Positions 23,883-33,334 of a DNA stretch of 58,981 nucleotides are shown piece by piece; positions within the stretch are counted from its first letter, which is position 1, and each line of letters opens with the position of its first letter. The position numbers were made by a program, and so were the translations under genes. The notes under the pieces are model-generated. The model saw only the letters and a program-made list of their open reading frames with translations, was not told the origin of the DNA and did not search any database. The DNA is from a virus, in the IMG/VR virus record IMGVR_UViG_3300035670_000238, positions 1 to 58,981 of that record, one strand, 5' to 3'.

Positions 23883-26843
23883 CTAAGACTGTCCACCCTG
23901 CAACACCGCGAGCGCTACAGGACTCTGAGGTCTAGCTGTTGTGCTGGTCAGAGCCGCCGCAAAGCGCGGGTGGTTCGCATTGATGATGACGCAGTGCGCT
24001 TGTCCCGGGTTCCGGTTTGCACACCCCTTGAACATAGTAACCCGTTCACGTGCGGCGATCAATGCCGTGGCCTGATCCAACTCGCGGGTCAGCCGCTCGA
24101 CCGAGTCCTTGGTGCGCTGTAGCCACTTCTTGAGCGTTGTGTGGTTGATCGCGATGACGCTACCCGGCATCACTGGTGTGTTGCTATCGTAGACAATCTT
24201 CACCCGCACAACTGCTCGATCGGGTGCAGGCTGCCGCACTTGTTCTTTGCCTGAGCCGTAGACCTCGGTGACCTCGATCATCTGGTCGTTATGTTCCTGC
24301 AAAAACTGGCCGATGATGTCAAATACATCCTGTCTGTTGTCCAGCGTACCCTGCCGGAATGTCTCGACGTGATCAATTAGGTGCTGGGTTGTCGCATCGA
24401 TATCGAACGTGAATAGCCCGAGACGCTGCCCGAGCTTGCCCATGACCCAGCCTGCGATGATAGAAGTCCGGTAGTACCGCTCCTGCGGCTCGAACATGAA
24501 GCCGAACTTGCGCATGAACGCAGCCTCGCCCTTCGTCCATACCTCACGCGGACCGCCCATTGCCAGCACTGCTTCGACAAGTTCGGGGAATGCCCATCCA
24601 TTGTTCTCGGCGAGCAGATCGAAGAACCGGTAGCCGTTGCTGGATCCTGATGCATCGGTCTGGATGAACGTACGATCGTGGTGGTGTAGCTCCATCGTCC
24701 GCGCTTTGAGCGGGTCGTTGTTCGCCTGCACGAGTTCGAACTTCTGGTGAAGCGATATGTTGGTCGTGATCAGCGTCGGTCCATCCCACAGCACCGGTGT
24801 ACGGATCTCACGATCGCGAGTCATTGCCAGCTTCTCACGCCCTTGGCTCAGGTCGTAGGCCAGATTCACGACGTCGTTCTCGTCGGCCGAGGTCAGTTCG
24901 TCGATCGTGCAGGGCAGGTTGTTGAGAACCCCACGTACCTTGAACAGCGCGTTAGCTGTATCGTTCTTGTTCAGGAACAGCTTCTTCGGTGCGCCGATGA
25001 GACTGTTGGCCGCGATGAGCGCCAGTGACTTGCCGGTCGTGGTCTCGGTTGAGTAAATCGACAACACCATCGATGCGTTGCCCGCTGCGGGTCCCAGAAT
25101 GCCTGCGCATGCCACGAGCAGCGCCGAGCGTATCGTCTGCGTACCGGGCTCGTTCAGCATGTCCATAGCCTGCACCCACAGGTCACGTGACCCATGGGGT
25201 TTGATGACGTCAGCGTAGCTCGACGCAGGCCCTCGCAGCCTGCGATCGGTGTGGCCCGTAGGCGACCCCAGCACCCGCTCACCGCACAGGAATGAGCCGT
25301 CTGGCTGCCAGCCGAACGCAACGTAGTCCAGTCCAGTGGGTGCGGCTTTCTGCACCATGGTTAAGTAGTCCATCAAGTAGCCCCTTAGTTTCTCCTGTTG
25401 CCCGATCGCTTTGACGCTGTAGACCTGACGGTGCAGCATGAACGTCGAGAACTCTTTTCCGATCGTAGCGATCACCCCGATGTCGTGGTCTTCTTCTTGC
25501 CACCCGGTCATGGGGTATTTGATCGCCAGCCTGAATGTTGATTTCGTTGTCTGATGGTCTTTGTATATGCCAGTGATATGCATCGGGTAAGGACTGACCA
25601 GTTCCCACTCAACGACTTCTTTGGCAACTTTGTTGCCGTTGGCATCGACCTCCTCGATCTCGGTCTTGATCTCTTTCCACAGCTTCCCATCACGCTCGAC
25701 GTACCCCTTGGGTAGCTCGATCTCAACTTCGCTCCCGTCCTCGACAGTCAGCGTACTGCTGGTGCTGGAGGTCAGTTGTGCAGGGCTTGTGATCTTACCT
25801 TTGTGCGGGCATCCCTTGCACCCATCGGAGCACAACTGCTCGAACTTCGCACACGTCGTGGGGCCGGTTCCTGCCCACGCCGAGAGCTTCGCCATGTTCT
25901 TGTCAAGGTCGAAATCCGGGTGCTTGCCTGCAATCATGATGACTGCCTGCGGCACGTCTACAGCATGCCTTGCGAGCCCCAGCGAAGCCCGCCAGAGCGG
26001 TTCCTCTACATTGCGACCTGCTGCATCCACAACGCCGCCTGACTCCACCAGTGCCCTGACCTGATTGCAGTGCTGGGCCACAACATCCAGCAAAACATCA
26101 TTGGAGTTCAGGACTGCTGCGGAGATCGATGACCGTGCAGCTTTACGGTCAGGCGGCAGAGTCTTTGGGACTTGGTTGAGCCACGGCTTGAGTAAGGTCA
26201 GTAGCGCTACGGGTTCGTAATCAGGGCAATCGAGTTTGCATACTACAGGTTTGTGGGTCGCTTGTTTTTTGTTCATTGTACCCACCGGGCGCAGCACCAT
26301 CGATGGGTCGTGTATCTTGCTTGTGTCGATCAGCACACCTTGCTGCTCTAGTGCCACGCGAAGCGCCATCGACGCCTTGACCCAGTGTGCTTTGGGTATT
26401 GGCTCTGTCATGGGCCAGTAGCAGTGTATGCCGTATCCCGATGACACCACCATGGGCTGAGGCAACCCCAGTGTCTCGATCGCTGTACGCATCGCAGCCC
26501 AGCCTTCTTTCTGCGTGGCATAGGGCTTGTCAGGCCCGATGTCCAGATCGAGAGCGAGAGCCTTGAACCATGTAGCCTGCTCTTGTTTGCGCGAGTAAGC
26601 GGTCTTGCCTTTGTCGTTGGTGTACGAGTGACCGGCGAAGGAACCCACTGTGAAGTAGATCGTGTTGCTCGGGTCTGAATCCCACCGCACCGCTGCATCC
26701 GCAGCGTCTTGCGCATTGCTGAACGACCCACGGTTCCAGAAGAACCCACGCGGGTTCTTGCCCGATGAATCAGGGCGCAGTACGCAGATCAGGGTCTCAT
26801 CACGCTGGGCGGTCACTCTAGTCAAGAAGTCTTTTGTATTCAC
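23883..26843 (-). CDS. Bifunctional primase-helicase (AEP-type primase + DUF927-like helicase, 986 aa)
   Basis: The N-terminal part has archaeo-eukaryotic primase motifs: catalytic DLDIG (D99, D101), SSGYGIHCYW (134-143), and DPSMVLRPVGTMNKKQ (179-194). A Cys cluster follows (CSDGCKGCPHKG). The C-terminal part is a DUF927-like ATPase with a Walker A variant TETTTGKSL (K605), an acidic Walker B region (TIDELTSADENDV) and a conserved threonine-Asn sensor (LITTN). It would prime and unwind DNA at the replication fork with the family A polymerase. The start is GTG at 26843 preceded by AGGGGA. It lies just after a terminator, so it may need its own promoter or read-through. Confidence 0.85.
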   Translation of the reverse strand: MNTKDFLTRVTAQRDETLICVLRPDSSGKNPRGFFWNRGSFSNAQDAADAAVRWDSDPSNTIYFTVGSFAGHSYTNDKGKTAYSRKQEQATWFKALALDLDIGPDKPYATQKEGWAAMRTAIETLGLPQPMVVSSGYGIHCYWPMTEPIPKAHWVKASMALRVALEQQGVLIDTSKIHDPSMVLRPVGTMNKKQATHKPVVCKLDCPDYEPVALLTLLKPWLNQVPKTLPPDRKAARSSISAAVLNSNDVLLDVVAQHCNQVRALVESGGVVDAAGRNVEEPLWRASLGLARHAVDVPQAVIMIAGKHPDFDLDKNMAKLSAWAGTGPTTCAKFEQLCSDGCKGCPHKGKITSPAQLTSSTSSTLTVEDGSEVEIELPKGYVERDGKLWKEIKTEIEEVDANGNKVAKEVVEWELVSPYPMHITGIYKDHQTTKSTFRLAIKYPMTGWQEEDHDIGVIATIGKEFSTFMLHRQVYSVKAIGQQEKLRGYLMDYLTMVQKAAPTGLDYVAFGWQPDGSFLCGERVLGSPTGHTDRRLRGPASSYADVIKPHGSRDLWVQAMDMLNEPGTQTIRSALLVACAGILGPAAGNASMVLSIYSTETTTGKSLALIAANSLIGAPKKLFLNKNDTANALFKVRGVLNNLPCTIDELTSADENDVVNLAYDLSQGREKLAMTRDREIRTPVLWDGPTLITTNISLHQKFELVQANNDPLKARTMELHHHDRTFIQTDASGSSNGYRFFDLLAENNGWAFPELVEAVLAMGGPREVWTKGEAAFMRKFGFMFEPQERYYRTSIIAGWVMGKLGQRLGLFTFDIDATTQHLIDHVETFRQGTLDNRQDVFDIIGQFLQEHNDQMIEVTEVYGSGKEQVRQPAPDRAVVRVKIVYDSNTPVMPGSVIAINHTTLKKWLQRTKDSVERLTRELDQATALIAARERVTMFKGCANRNPGQAHCVIINANHPRFAAALTSTTARPQSPVALAVLQGGQS

Positions 26844-26856
26844 GCCGTCCCCTAGA

Positions 26857-26888
26857 TAAAAAACGCCCCGGCCTCACAGCCGGGGCAC
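26857..26888 (-). terminator. Rho-independent terminator after the candidate SSB gene
   Basis: Read on the minus strand, GCCCCGGCTGTGAGGCCGGGGC forms a strong GC hairpin (about 26864-26886) followed by six T residues (26858-26863). It separates the gene at 26905-27813 from the primase-helicase. Confidence 0.8.
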
Positions 26889-26904
26889 CGCGACAACGAT
26901 TCTA

Positions 26905-27813
26905 TTACTCGTCGAACAGACTGTCGAGCTTCGCTGCAAGCTCCTCCGAAGCCTTGACCGGCGCTACCGTGGGTTTGGGTTTTGCAGGTGCCGGGGCAGG
27001 AGCCGCCGCTACAGGCGCAGCCTCTTCTTCGTACGCATCATCAACCGCAGGAGCAGGCGCAGGAGCCGCAATCGCCGCAGCCTTGGGAGGTGCAGCCAGA
27101 GCCGGTCCAGCAGCCGACGGTGCGATCTGCCGCGTCGCGACCTTGACAGAGTCACTCTCCAGCAGCGTGTCGACGCGAGCAATTGCTTTCTCCGGCACGT
27201 ATCCTTTCTGCTTGAACGTGATCTTGGGGAACGAGGCCTGATCGTCGAAGCCCAGTTCAGTGATCGCCTCCTCGGGTCCGATGCCGTAGTTGCTGAGTTC
27301 CTTGAAATACTCACGCAGGGCTTTCATGCCTGACACCGGGATCGTGATGCTGTAGACCTTGTTGGGATCCGCAGCCGGTACCACCGCGAGATGCCGCTGG
27401 TCTGCGCACATTTTCGACTTGGCACCCGACGGCAGGATCTTCGAACCCAGCACGTTGTTCGGGCAATCAGCGCAGCTTGTGTGCACGGGCTTCTCGATCG
27501 ATGCATCCGGCCGCAGTCCGTCGTTGGACCAGCAGTCAGGGCGAACATTCTCAGCCGCCTGATCGAACGCTTTGCCGTAGAACACCTTCGACACGCGCGG
27601 GTTGGCACCCACGATGATTGTGTCCAGAGTCGTGCCTACTACAGTCTCTACGCCGTCTTCGACAAGTCGATAACGACCTGCACGAATGCTGATCCGAGGA
27701 ATGCTCGGGCCGTCGTTGACGATCGCTGCGGCGATAGCCGAGCGGGTGCCTGCTTGCTGGCGCGCTGCAATACGCGCTGCAATATGGGCTGGTACGTTTG
27801 CAATAGCACTCAT
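26905..27813 (-). CDS. Candidate single-stranded DNA-binding protein (302 aa)
   Basis: The 302-aa protein has a beta-rich N-terminal half (IRAGRYRLVEDG, TIIVGANPRVSKVFYG), a cysteine cluster near 110-135 (HTSCADCPNN ... SKMCADQRH), and a mixed C-terminal half ending in a long Ala/Pro-rich linker and an acidic tip (AAKLDSLFDE). A folded domain, a disordered linker and an acidic C-terminal tip is the plan of SSB proteins. The neighbourhood (primase-helicase, SNF2 helicase, polymerase) agrees. The OB fold itself is not verified. AAGGGGA precedes the ATG. Confidence 0.5.
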   Translation of the reverse strand: MSAIANVPAHIAARIAARQQAGTRSAIAAAIVNDGPSIPRISIRAGRYRLVEDGVETVVGTTLDTIIVGANPRVSKVFYGKAFDQAAENVRPDCWSNDGLRPDASIEKPVHTSCADCPNNVLGSKILPSGAKSKMCADQRHLAVVPAADPNKVYSITIPVSGMKALREYFKELSNYGIGPEEAITELGFDDQASFPKITFKQKGYVPEKAIARVDTLLESDSVKVATRQIAPSAAGPALAAPPKAAAIAAPAPAPAVDDAYEEEAAPVAAAPAPAPAKPKPTVAPVKASEELAAKLDSLFDE

Positions 27814-27824
27814 TGAGTTTCCCC

Positions 27825-28037
27825 TTACTCGTCAGAACCAGAATCCGGCTTGGCCGTTGTTGCGTCTTGTAACTGCATACCTGCACGCATTGCGTTGATA
27901 AGTTCATGCTGCCGTGCGCTGCTTACATCGAAGTGTTGCTCTGCCATATGACGCAGAGCAGCGGTCTTTGACATGGCAGAAACGAGTGCAACAGCATTGC
28001 CATCAGCTTTGTTACGAATGATATAAACACGAGACAT
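27825..28037 (-). CDS. Small early protein of unknown function (70 aa)
   Basis: I chose ATG 28037, which has AGGAG 8 nt upstream. The product (MSRVYIIRNKADGNAVALVS...) has an N-terminal beta-strand and two helices, reminiscent of small phage proteins that modulate host enzymes, and ends with a Ser/Asp-rich tail. I do not recognise the family. It is encoded in the replication operon, 11 bp before the SSB candidate and 1 bp after the 28039 gene. Confidence 0.6.
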   Translation of the reverse strand: MSRVYIIRNKADGNAVALVSAMSKTAALRHMAEQHFDVSSARQHELINAMRAGMQLQDATTAKPDSGSDE

Positions 28038-28038
28038 C

Positions 28039-28434
28039 TTATTTCTCCTGTGAAGAACTTTTGCGGAAGTTGAAGACACGGTTAGTCGAGAAGTTGACGC
28101 CGGGTGGCGGTTCGCCATGAGCCTCGATGAAGCTCTTGACCCCAGACTTCGACGCACGGGCCTCGACCATATCCCAAGCATCGTTCTCTTTGCAGTACGC
28201 AAAGAAAGCTTCACGCGACGCTACCGTCGCAGTGTTATGCGTAGACCAGTACCCCGTACCAACAGCGGTCTTAACCGTCTCTAGTCCGTCTTCCTGAGCC
28301 TTCGCAGTAAACCAGTTCTCAAGCACTACAAGTTTTTGTGTCAGGACAGCTTTGGCTGCCTTGTGTTCTGCTTCTAATTTGTCAATCTCTGCACGAGTCT
28401 CTAAGTAGCGTTCTGCTGCAAGTTCGTAGTTCAT
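28039..28434 (-). CDS. Conserved early phage protein of unknown function (131 aa)
   Basis: The product has a charged helical N-terminal half (YLETRAEIDKLEAEHKAAKAVLTQKL) that may form a coiled coil, followed by a conserved region with aromatic residues (GTGYWSTHNTATVASREAFFAY) and a C-terminal PPPGVNFSTNRVFNFRKS. This type is frequent in phage replication regions but lacks a named function. It could bind DNA ends or pair with the SNF2 helicase encoded just upstream. Confidence 0.6.
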   Translation of the reverse strand: MNYELAAERYLETRAEIDKLEAEHKAAKAVLTQKLVVLENWFTAKAQEDGLETVKTAVGTGYWSTHNTATVASREAFFAYCKENDAWDMVEARASKSGVKSFIEAHGEPPPGVNFSTNRVFNFRKSSSQEK

Positions 28435-28458
28435 GATCGATTCCTTTGACTGTGTGTC

Positions 28459-30009
28459 CTACTGGTCACTGTTGACGCCGCGAACGAGCGCCAGGAATTC
28501 CGCCAACGTGTTCTGCTTGAGACGGAGTCGGCGGTATAACTCTGCCTCAAACTCTGTGGCCCAAATGTGCCACACAGTAGTTTTGCCGGTTGTAGACAAC
28601 CGACGAATTCGTGCATTGGCTTGCTCGTACTGTTCGAGTGAATAAATAGGTGCGTACCAGATGATGTCTTTAGCGCGCGTCAGTGTCAAGCCATGTGATG
28701 CAACTTTTGGATGAGCCAACAATATACGAATGCTATCAGTGTGCTGGAAGTCATTGAATATCTGATCCCTGTTCTTCTTGCTCGTATCGCCGTTGACCAA
28801 CGCTACGTCGTACTTGTCGATCTGTAACCGCTCAAAGAGCCATTTCTGCACGCCTTTCAGTGGGACGTAGATGATGACTTTGTCGCCGATCTCGTCCAGC
28901 AATTCAGTAAGCGTATTGTATCGCGCTGTTGCGTCGATAGCAATCGTTTGATTGTCGCCGTACACCACTCCACAGCAGATCTGCAACAATTTACTGAGCA
29001 CCACCGCTGCGTTCGGAGCCGTGACTTCTCCCGCTGCAAAAACTGTTACGGCTTTGTCCTTCATATCCTTGAAGGCCTTGGTTTGCTGTGGTGTCATCTC
29101 CGTGCGTCGGCCTACGAAGTTCGTGTCAGGCAGGTCCTTGCACTCGTCCAGCGAAAAGCGAATCGACGGTTGTAAGACCTTCTTGCAGATATCAAGCGCG
29201 TCCTTGCGAGGCACCCACTTAAACGTGGTTACCTTCTGCATGACCATGTCTTTGAATGTTGTGTAACTCCGTGGCGCAAGTGGTGCGTCTACAAGTCGCG
29301 CAAGCGACCATGCATCGGTCGGCGTCTGTGAGATCGGTGTGCCGGTCAGCAACCACAGCCACGGCTGATTCGTCTGCACCCACTTGTAAAACGTCTTGAA
29401 CCGCTGAGACCCCGGCGTCTTAAGCGCCGTTGCCTCGTCGTAGATCACGACATCGAAGCCTGTGAGCGACGACTGCATGTTGGTAAACCCGTCATGGTTG
29501 ATGATGACGTACTGCACACCGGGCTGCGCCAACAACTCCTCCCGCTTCTGTCGGGTACCTGTGCAGATCACGAACGAGCGATGCGGCAGGTGATGACGCA
29601 GCTCACGACCCCATACCACCTTGACCGTCGAGAGCGGGGCCACGATCAACACTTTGCGAGCATGTCCCTCCTGCAACAGAAAGTCCGCAGCCCAGATCGA
29701 GCTGAGGGTCTTGCCCGTCCCCGGCGCATTGAGGCACAACGCACGCTTGTGCATCGTCAGAAACGCAGCCGTCTCCTTCTGATGCTCCATCGGTGCGAAC
29801 CGCGCAGGCCAGTCGTAGAAGTGCAGGATGGGCGCAGGCACATGGAAGCCGAGGTTCTTCAGCACCAGCGACTCATCAATACCGTAGTCCATCGCCACGA
29901 GAGCTTCGCCATTGTGCGTGAACGCACGTGCATGCGGCACTGCGCTGGCAACGGCTGAGTTGGCCGTGCTGTTGATGACGATCTTCCGCTTCTCAGGGAT
30001 TACAAGCAT
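28459..30009 (-). CDS. SNF2/DEAD-like helicase (516 aa)
   Basis: Superfamily 2 motifs in order: Walker A NAPGTGKTLSS, the DExx box as DEATALK, motif III LTGTPISQ, motif V-like HPKVASHGLTLTRA, and motif VI QANARIRR, the signature of SNF2-type ATPases. Phage relatives act in recombination, replication restart or DNA remodelling. I favour the ATG at 30009 (MLVIPEKRK) over GTG 30021; both lie in the end of the VRR-NUC gene, which overlaps by 10 bp. No extra nuclease domain is fused. Confidence 0.88.
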   Translation of the reverse strand: MLVIPEKRKIVINSTANSAVASAVPHARAFTHNGEALVAMDYGIDESLVLKNLGFHVPAPILHFYDWPARFAPMEHQKETAAFLTMHKRALCLNAPGTGKTLSSIWAADFLLQEGHARKVLIVAPLSTVKVVWGRELRHHLPHRSFVICTGTRQKREELLAQPGVQYVIINHDGFTNMQSSLTGFDVVIYDEATALKTPGSQRFKTFYKWVQTNQPWLWLLTGTPISQTPTDAWSLARLVDAPLAPRSYTTFKDMVMQKVTTFKWVPRKDALDICKKVLQPSIRFSLDECKDLPDTNFVGRRTEMTPQQTKAFKDMKDKAVTVFAAGEVTAPNAAVVLSKLLQICCGVVYGDNQTIAIDATARYNTLTELLDEIGDKVIIYVPLKGVQKWLFERLQIDKYDVALVNGDTSKKNRDQIFNDFQHTDSIRILLAHPKVASHGLTLTRAKDIIWYAPIYSLEQYEQANARIRRLSTTGKTTVWHIWATEFEAELYRRLRLKQNTLAEFLALVRGVNSDQ

Positions 30010-30314
30010 AGTGACACCCACGCTGCGAATTCGTTCTCGAACCAGTCGATGTTTGTCTCACGAACAATCCACGCCTTGCCGCCTGCGAGTATGAACACCT
30101 CAAGCTCTTTGGCCTGATGTGCGGTAAGGTCCCCTTTGCCGAACTTGGTCTCGACAGCAAACGCACACCCGTTTACATGACCGACAAAGTCAGGGATCCC
30201 TGCGCGACCGAAGCCGTTGGCAGACGGCATGAACCACCACAACCGCCCGTGTTGCGCCGCAACTTCCTTGAACAGCTTCTTGACTCGGGCTTTGACATCG
30301 CTTTCGTTCTTCAT
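30000..30314 (-). CDS. VRR-NUC domain nuclease (104 aa)
   Basis: The ATG at 30314 overlaps the stop of the upstream gene (ATGA), so I prefer it to the ATG at 30344. The 104-aa product is a minimal VRR-NUC domain: RVKKLFKEVAAQHG, GRAGIPDFVGHVNG with the catalytic Asp, and AVETKFGKGDLTAHQ with the E-x-K pair. These stand-alone PD-(D/E)XK nucleases often cleave branched DNA. Directly next to a SNF2 helicase it may resolve recombination or replication intermediates. Confidence 0.85.
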   Translation of the reverse strand: MKNESDVKARVKKLFKEVAAQHGRLWWFMPSANGFGRAGIPDFVGHVNGCAFAVETKFGKGDLTAHQAKELEVFILAGGKAWIVRETNIDWFENEFAAWVSLCL

Positions 30315-30997
30315 CTCTTTCTCCGTGGTCTTGCGTCGGGGCATATCTCTTGTGCAGGGCACCAGCCACACAGCGCTGACGGCTTGGGCGTAAACACGTC
30401 GACGTCTACCGTGTCCTGCACCTTCACAAACCGAGGCTCCAATGCCCCCCACAGTGCGCCAAGAAACCTTCGTTCATACGTTGCGTTTGTCGTATCGTTG
30501 TGAGCCAGCCAGATGAACGAGGTCTTGACCTTCTGCACCTGTGGGAAGTGCCACATGACCATGGCCGCGAACAACTGCAACTGTGATGGGTTGTCTTTGA
30601 CTTTGCCGGTCTTGTAGTCGCAGCAGTACGCGGTCTCACCGTTGACAATCAGCACGTCTGCTATCGACCGCAGCCATACATCACCTGCAAACCAGTCGAC
30701 AGGCTGAAGCTCGCGGTTTACTGCCATCTGATACTCGAAGTATTTCTCACCCGGTTGAGCCAGAATCTTGTCGACCAGCACTCCCCACCGCTCTCTCGTA
30801 TCCTGTGACTCAGGGTCCGTGCCGACCTCACGCCCCTGTCCGATCGCCTCCAACACGGCATGGACACGTTCGCCATACTGCGTTGCTTCGCCACCCGTAT
30901 CTTTGACTTTCTTGCTGACATACAAGTAATCGAATTTGGCTTCGCACTGCTCAAACGTCGACAGGCGACTGAAGGACAAGGGCATGAGTTTCGACAT
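30311..30997 (-). CDS. PD-(D/E)XK exonuclease, Cas4/RecB-like (228 aa)
   Basis: The sequence shows the RecB-nuclease order: N-terminal LSFSRLSTFEQCEAKFDYLY, an H-containing helix (GERVHAVLEAIG), the core YCCDYKTGKVK (catalytic D-x-K), QLQLFAAMVMW, and a C-terminal cysteine cluster CGWCPAQEICP that, with the N-terminal Cys, could hold an iron-sulfur cluster. It is likely a 5'-3' exonuclease for recombination. I chose ATG 30997 with GGAG upstream; the annotated frame also allows a TTG one codon earlier. Confidence 0.82.
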   Translation of the reverse strand: MSKLMPLSFSRLSTFEQCEAKFDYLYVSKKVKDTGGEATQYGERVHAVLEAIGQGREVGTDPESQDTRERWGVLVDKILAQPGEKYFEYQMAVNRELQPVDWFAGDVWLRSIADVLIVNGETAYCCDYKTGKVKDNPSQLQLFAAMVMWHFPQVQKVKTSFIWLAHNDTTNATYERRFLGALWGALEPRFVKVQDTVDVDVFTPKPSALCGWCPAQEICPDARPRRKR

Positions 30998-31009
30998 CAA
31001 TGGCTCCGG

Positions 31010-32845
31010 TTATTTGGCTGCGCCGTAGCTCTCTCCATGCCCAGTCTCACAAGCGACAGGCAAGATGTGACGACACCACTTCGGTGCCATGGAGAGACAC
31101 TCCGACATGTAGGCTTCTGCGTCAGCAAGTTCATCTTTGTGCACCACCGTCACCGCCTCGTCGTGAACCGACAACTTGATGGGGTAGCGCTCGTTGATGC
31201 GTGCAGTTTGCCACATAACGACTTTCATTGCAGCATGTTGTGCCAGATTTTCTACGACCTTGGGTCCGAAGATCCGTACGCGGTTCTTGCCCATCTGATA
31301 CGTCCACTCTTTGCCGTCCCACTGAAGATCGTGGTACATGACACCGGGCTCGCCCGGGCGGCCGAAGCCCTCACGCTGCGTGATAAACCATCCGTTGTCA
31401 TCGACTGGGATCAGGCTGCATCCGTTCGCAATGTCCGGCAGGATGACATCGTTGCAGTGCTTCCATAGCTCCACCACACGTCCATGCACTTGTCTGTACA
31501 GATCCACCACGGCGTAGGCCCGGTTGAGGTCGATGGGTGTGACAGACGGATCAGCCCGTGCTGCGATGCGTACCATCTCCACGAACCGTTCAGCACCCGC
31601 TCCGTATTGCAGACCCAGCATGGCGGTCTTGCCGAGGAACCGCTCTGCCTTGTCAGCCTTGGTGATCGTGCGACCAAACAACTTGCTCGCGAAGTCGCAG
31701 TACAGATCGACCCCCGCGCGGAGTTTGTCTAGGACATCGTCTTGTCCTGCGAGTGCCATTACCACACGAAGCTCAATGTTCGAGGAGTCGCCTGCCAGCA
31801 CAACGTGACCCGGGGGCGCAAGCAATGCGTCCCGCAGTCCAGCCGACGGTCCGCGCGCTGGTAGGTTCTGCCAGTTGACCATATTGCCGCCAGAGTACCG
31901 ACCTGTGGTCTTCGCACCCCAGAAGTTCAGGAACACCGGCAACGGTCCACGCTGAGTCATCTCGACAAACCGCAGTGCCCGCGTCTCTGCGATCGTGGTT
32001 TTCACACCGAGTCGTGCAGCAACCAGCGCTTGCACCTGTGGGTTGTCGTGCTCCAGCAGATCCGTGAACTCTTTGTCGGTCTTGGCGAAGGCGTACGTCT
32101 CCTTGCCCGTGGTCTTGCTGATCTTGCGAGGCGCAGACACACCGAACATCTCCAGTGCTTCAGCGAACTTGTCGTTCGACATGATCGTCTCGCGATCTAC
32201 AAACGCTGAGTTCAGCAACTGCTCTTTGCGCTGCACCTCTGCCTGATACAACTCCTGCATCTTGTCTTTCTGCCCGATGAACTTGGGCTCGGTGAACATC
32301 CGCACCGTCATGTCGATCAGCCGCGCTTCAAGCGTCGGCGTGAACTTGTCCATCTCTTGTCCGATGCTGCGGCACAGCTCTGTGTCGTGCTTGCAATACT
32401 CGGCGTACTCGCTCAGGGCCTCGGGCGTGAAGTCCTCACGACGCTTGCCGATCGCATCCAGCACAGCCGTGCCCTTATCAGGCAGGTTGTAGAACTTCGC
32501 CATGTTCGCGAGCGAGTGTGACGGCAGCCATGGGTGCAGCATCCGAGCTTGAGCCACTGTGTCCATCCACAGGAACGGACGAATGCCGAACTTCTGTGTG
32601 AGGATGAACCCATCGAACATCGTGTTGTGGCAGCGCACGGCGCTGGTCCGCCATTCGAACTTGTTCAGCCACCGCTGAGTCTCTTCGAACGTACCGCTGA
32701 ACCACTCAGGCGGGTTATTGTTCACAGCCACACAAACCCCGATGACCTCGAACTGCCTGTCAAGCACGTACGCATCAGTCTGCATCTTCGACAACGAGAA
32801 GTCGCGGTCGTAATATGTCTCCATGTCTACCGTCAGGATGTCCAT
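31010..32845 (-). CDS. DNA polymerase, family A with 3'-5' exonuclease (611 aa)
   Basis: The N-terminal domain has all three proofreading motifs: ExoI D7-x-E9 (VDMETYY), ExoII RCHNTMFDGF (71-80) and ExoIII YCKHD (150-154). The polymerase domain has motif A AGDSSNIELRVV (D353), motif B RFLGKTAMLGLQYG and motif C SVHDE (~560). It is shorter than E. coli Pol I and lacks the 5'-3' nuclease domain, as usual for phages such as T7. It is the replicative polymerase, encoded upstream of two nucleases and the helicase. Confidence 0.95.
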   Translation of the reverse strand: MDILTVDMETYYDRDFSLSKMQTDAYVLDRQFEVIGVCVAVNNNPPEWFSGTFEETQRWLNKFEWRTSAVRCHNTMFDGFILTQKFGIRPFLWMDTVAQARMLHPWLPSHSLANMAKFYNLPDKGTAVLDAIGKRREDFTPEALSEYAEYCKHDTELCRSIGQEMDKFTPTLEARLIDMTVRMFTEPKFIGQKDKMQELYQAEVQRKEQLLNSAFVDRETIMSNDKFAEALEMFGVSAPRKISKTTGKETYAFAKTDKEFTDLLEHDNPQVQALVAARLGVKTTIAETRALRFVEMTQRGPLPVFLNFWGAKTTGRYSGGNMVNWQNLPARGPSAGLRDALLAPPGHVVLAGDSSNIELRVVMALAGQDDVLDKLRAGVDLYCDFASKLFGRTITKADKAERFLGKTAMLGLQYGAGAERFVEMVRIAARADPSVTPIDLNRAYAVVDLYRQVHGRVVELWKHCNDVILPDIANGCSLIPVDDNGWFITQREGFGRPGEPGVMYHDLQWDGKEWTYQMGKNRVRIFGPKVVENLAQHAAMKVVMWQTARINERYPIKLSVHDEAVTVVHKDELADAEAYMSECLSMAPKWCRHILPVACETGHGESYGAAK

Positions 32846-32847
32846 TC

Positions 32848-33153
32848 TTATTCCTTCTCTAAGTTGCTAATTGCCAGTCGCTTCAGTATCAGGTCGCTGA
32901 TGTCTGCTGGTGTGTGGGCTATGAACGTCTCTCCATTGATCCGCACCACGTACCCATTGACTGCGTTATGAACTTCCATGCTGATGACGGTGTTGCCGGG
33001 GTATAAGGATCTACCGACAGCGATGTTGGTGCTGTGAGTTCCCAACCCCAACTTGCCCGATGAGTCTATGCTCATGTCATGCGATGGTGAGTAATACGGA
33101 ACCGAAGTTGTCAACGCTTTAGCCTGTTGATTAGTCGTATCACTTTGGTACAT
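32848..33153 (-). CDS. Early protein of unknown function (101 aa)
   Basis: I chose the ATG at 33153, which has GGGAG 7 nt upstream, over the one two codons earlier (33159). The product contains DSSGKLGLGTHSTNIAVGRS, then a beta-rich stretch (VISMEVHNAVNGYVVRINGE) and a short charged C-terminus. I do not recognise it. It overlaps the next gene by 14 bp and lies 2 bp before the DNA polymerase. Confidence 0.55.
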   Translation of the reverse strand: MYQSDTTNQQAKALTTSVPYYSPSHDMSIDSSGKLGLGTHSTNIAVGRSLYPGNTVISMEVHNAVNGYVVRINGETFIAHTPADISDLILKRLAISNLEKE

Positions 33154-33334
33154 GTCCATCTCCCGGGTGTTGTTGGGCTAGCTGGTCACGGAGTTGTTGG
33201 CTCAGCACCTTAGCTTCCAAGCAGAGCGTACGAGCCTCGACAAAGTTCTGGGCACACACCTGCCGCCAGATCTGATCGACCCGCGCTTTGAGTTCCAGAT
33301 ACACACCACTGTAGTCAACGATCGGTTCATTCAT
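33140..33334 (-). CDS. Small helical protein of unknown function (64 aa)
   Basis: A mostly helical 64-aa product (YLELKARVDQIWRQVCAQNF, LCLEAKVLSQQLRDQLAQQH) that could form a helical hairpin. It starts 8 bp before the stop of the HExxH gene and overlaps the following one, so it sits firmly in the coupled operon. The function is unknown. Confidence 0.55.
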   Translation of the reverse strand: MNEPIVDYSGVYLELKARVDQIWRQVCAQNFVEARTLCLEAKVLSQQLRDQLAQQHPGDGHVPK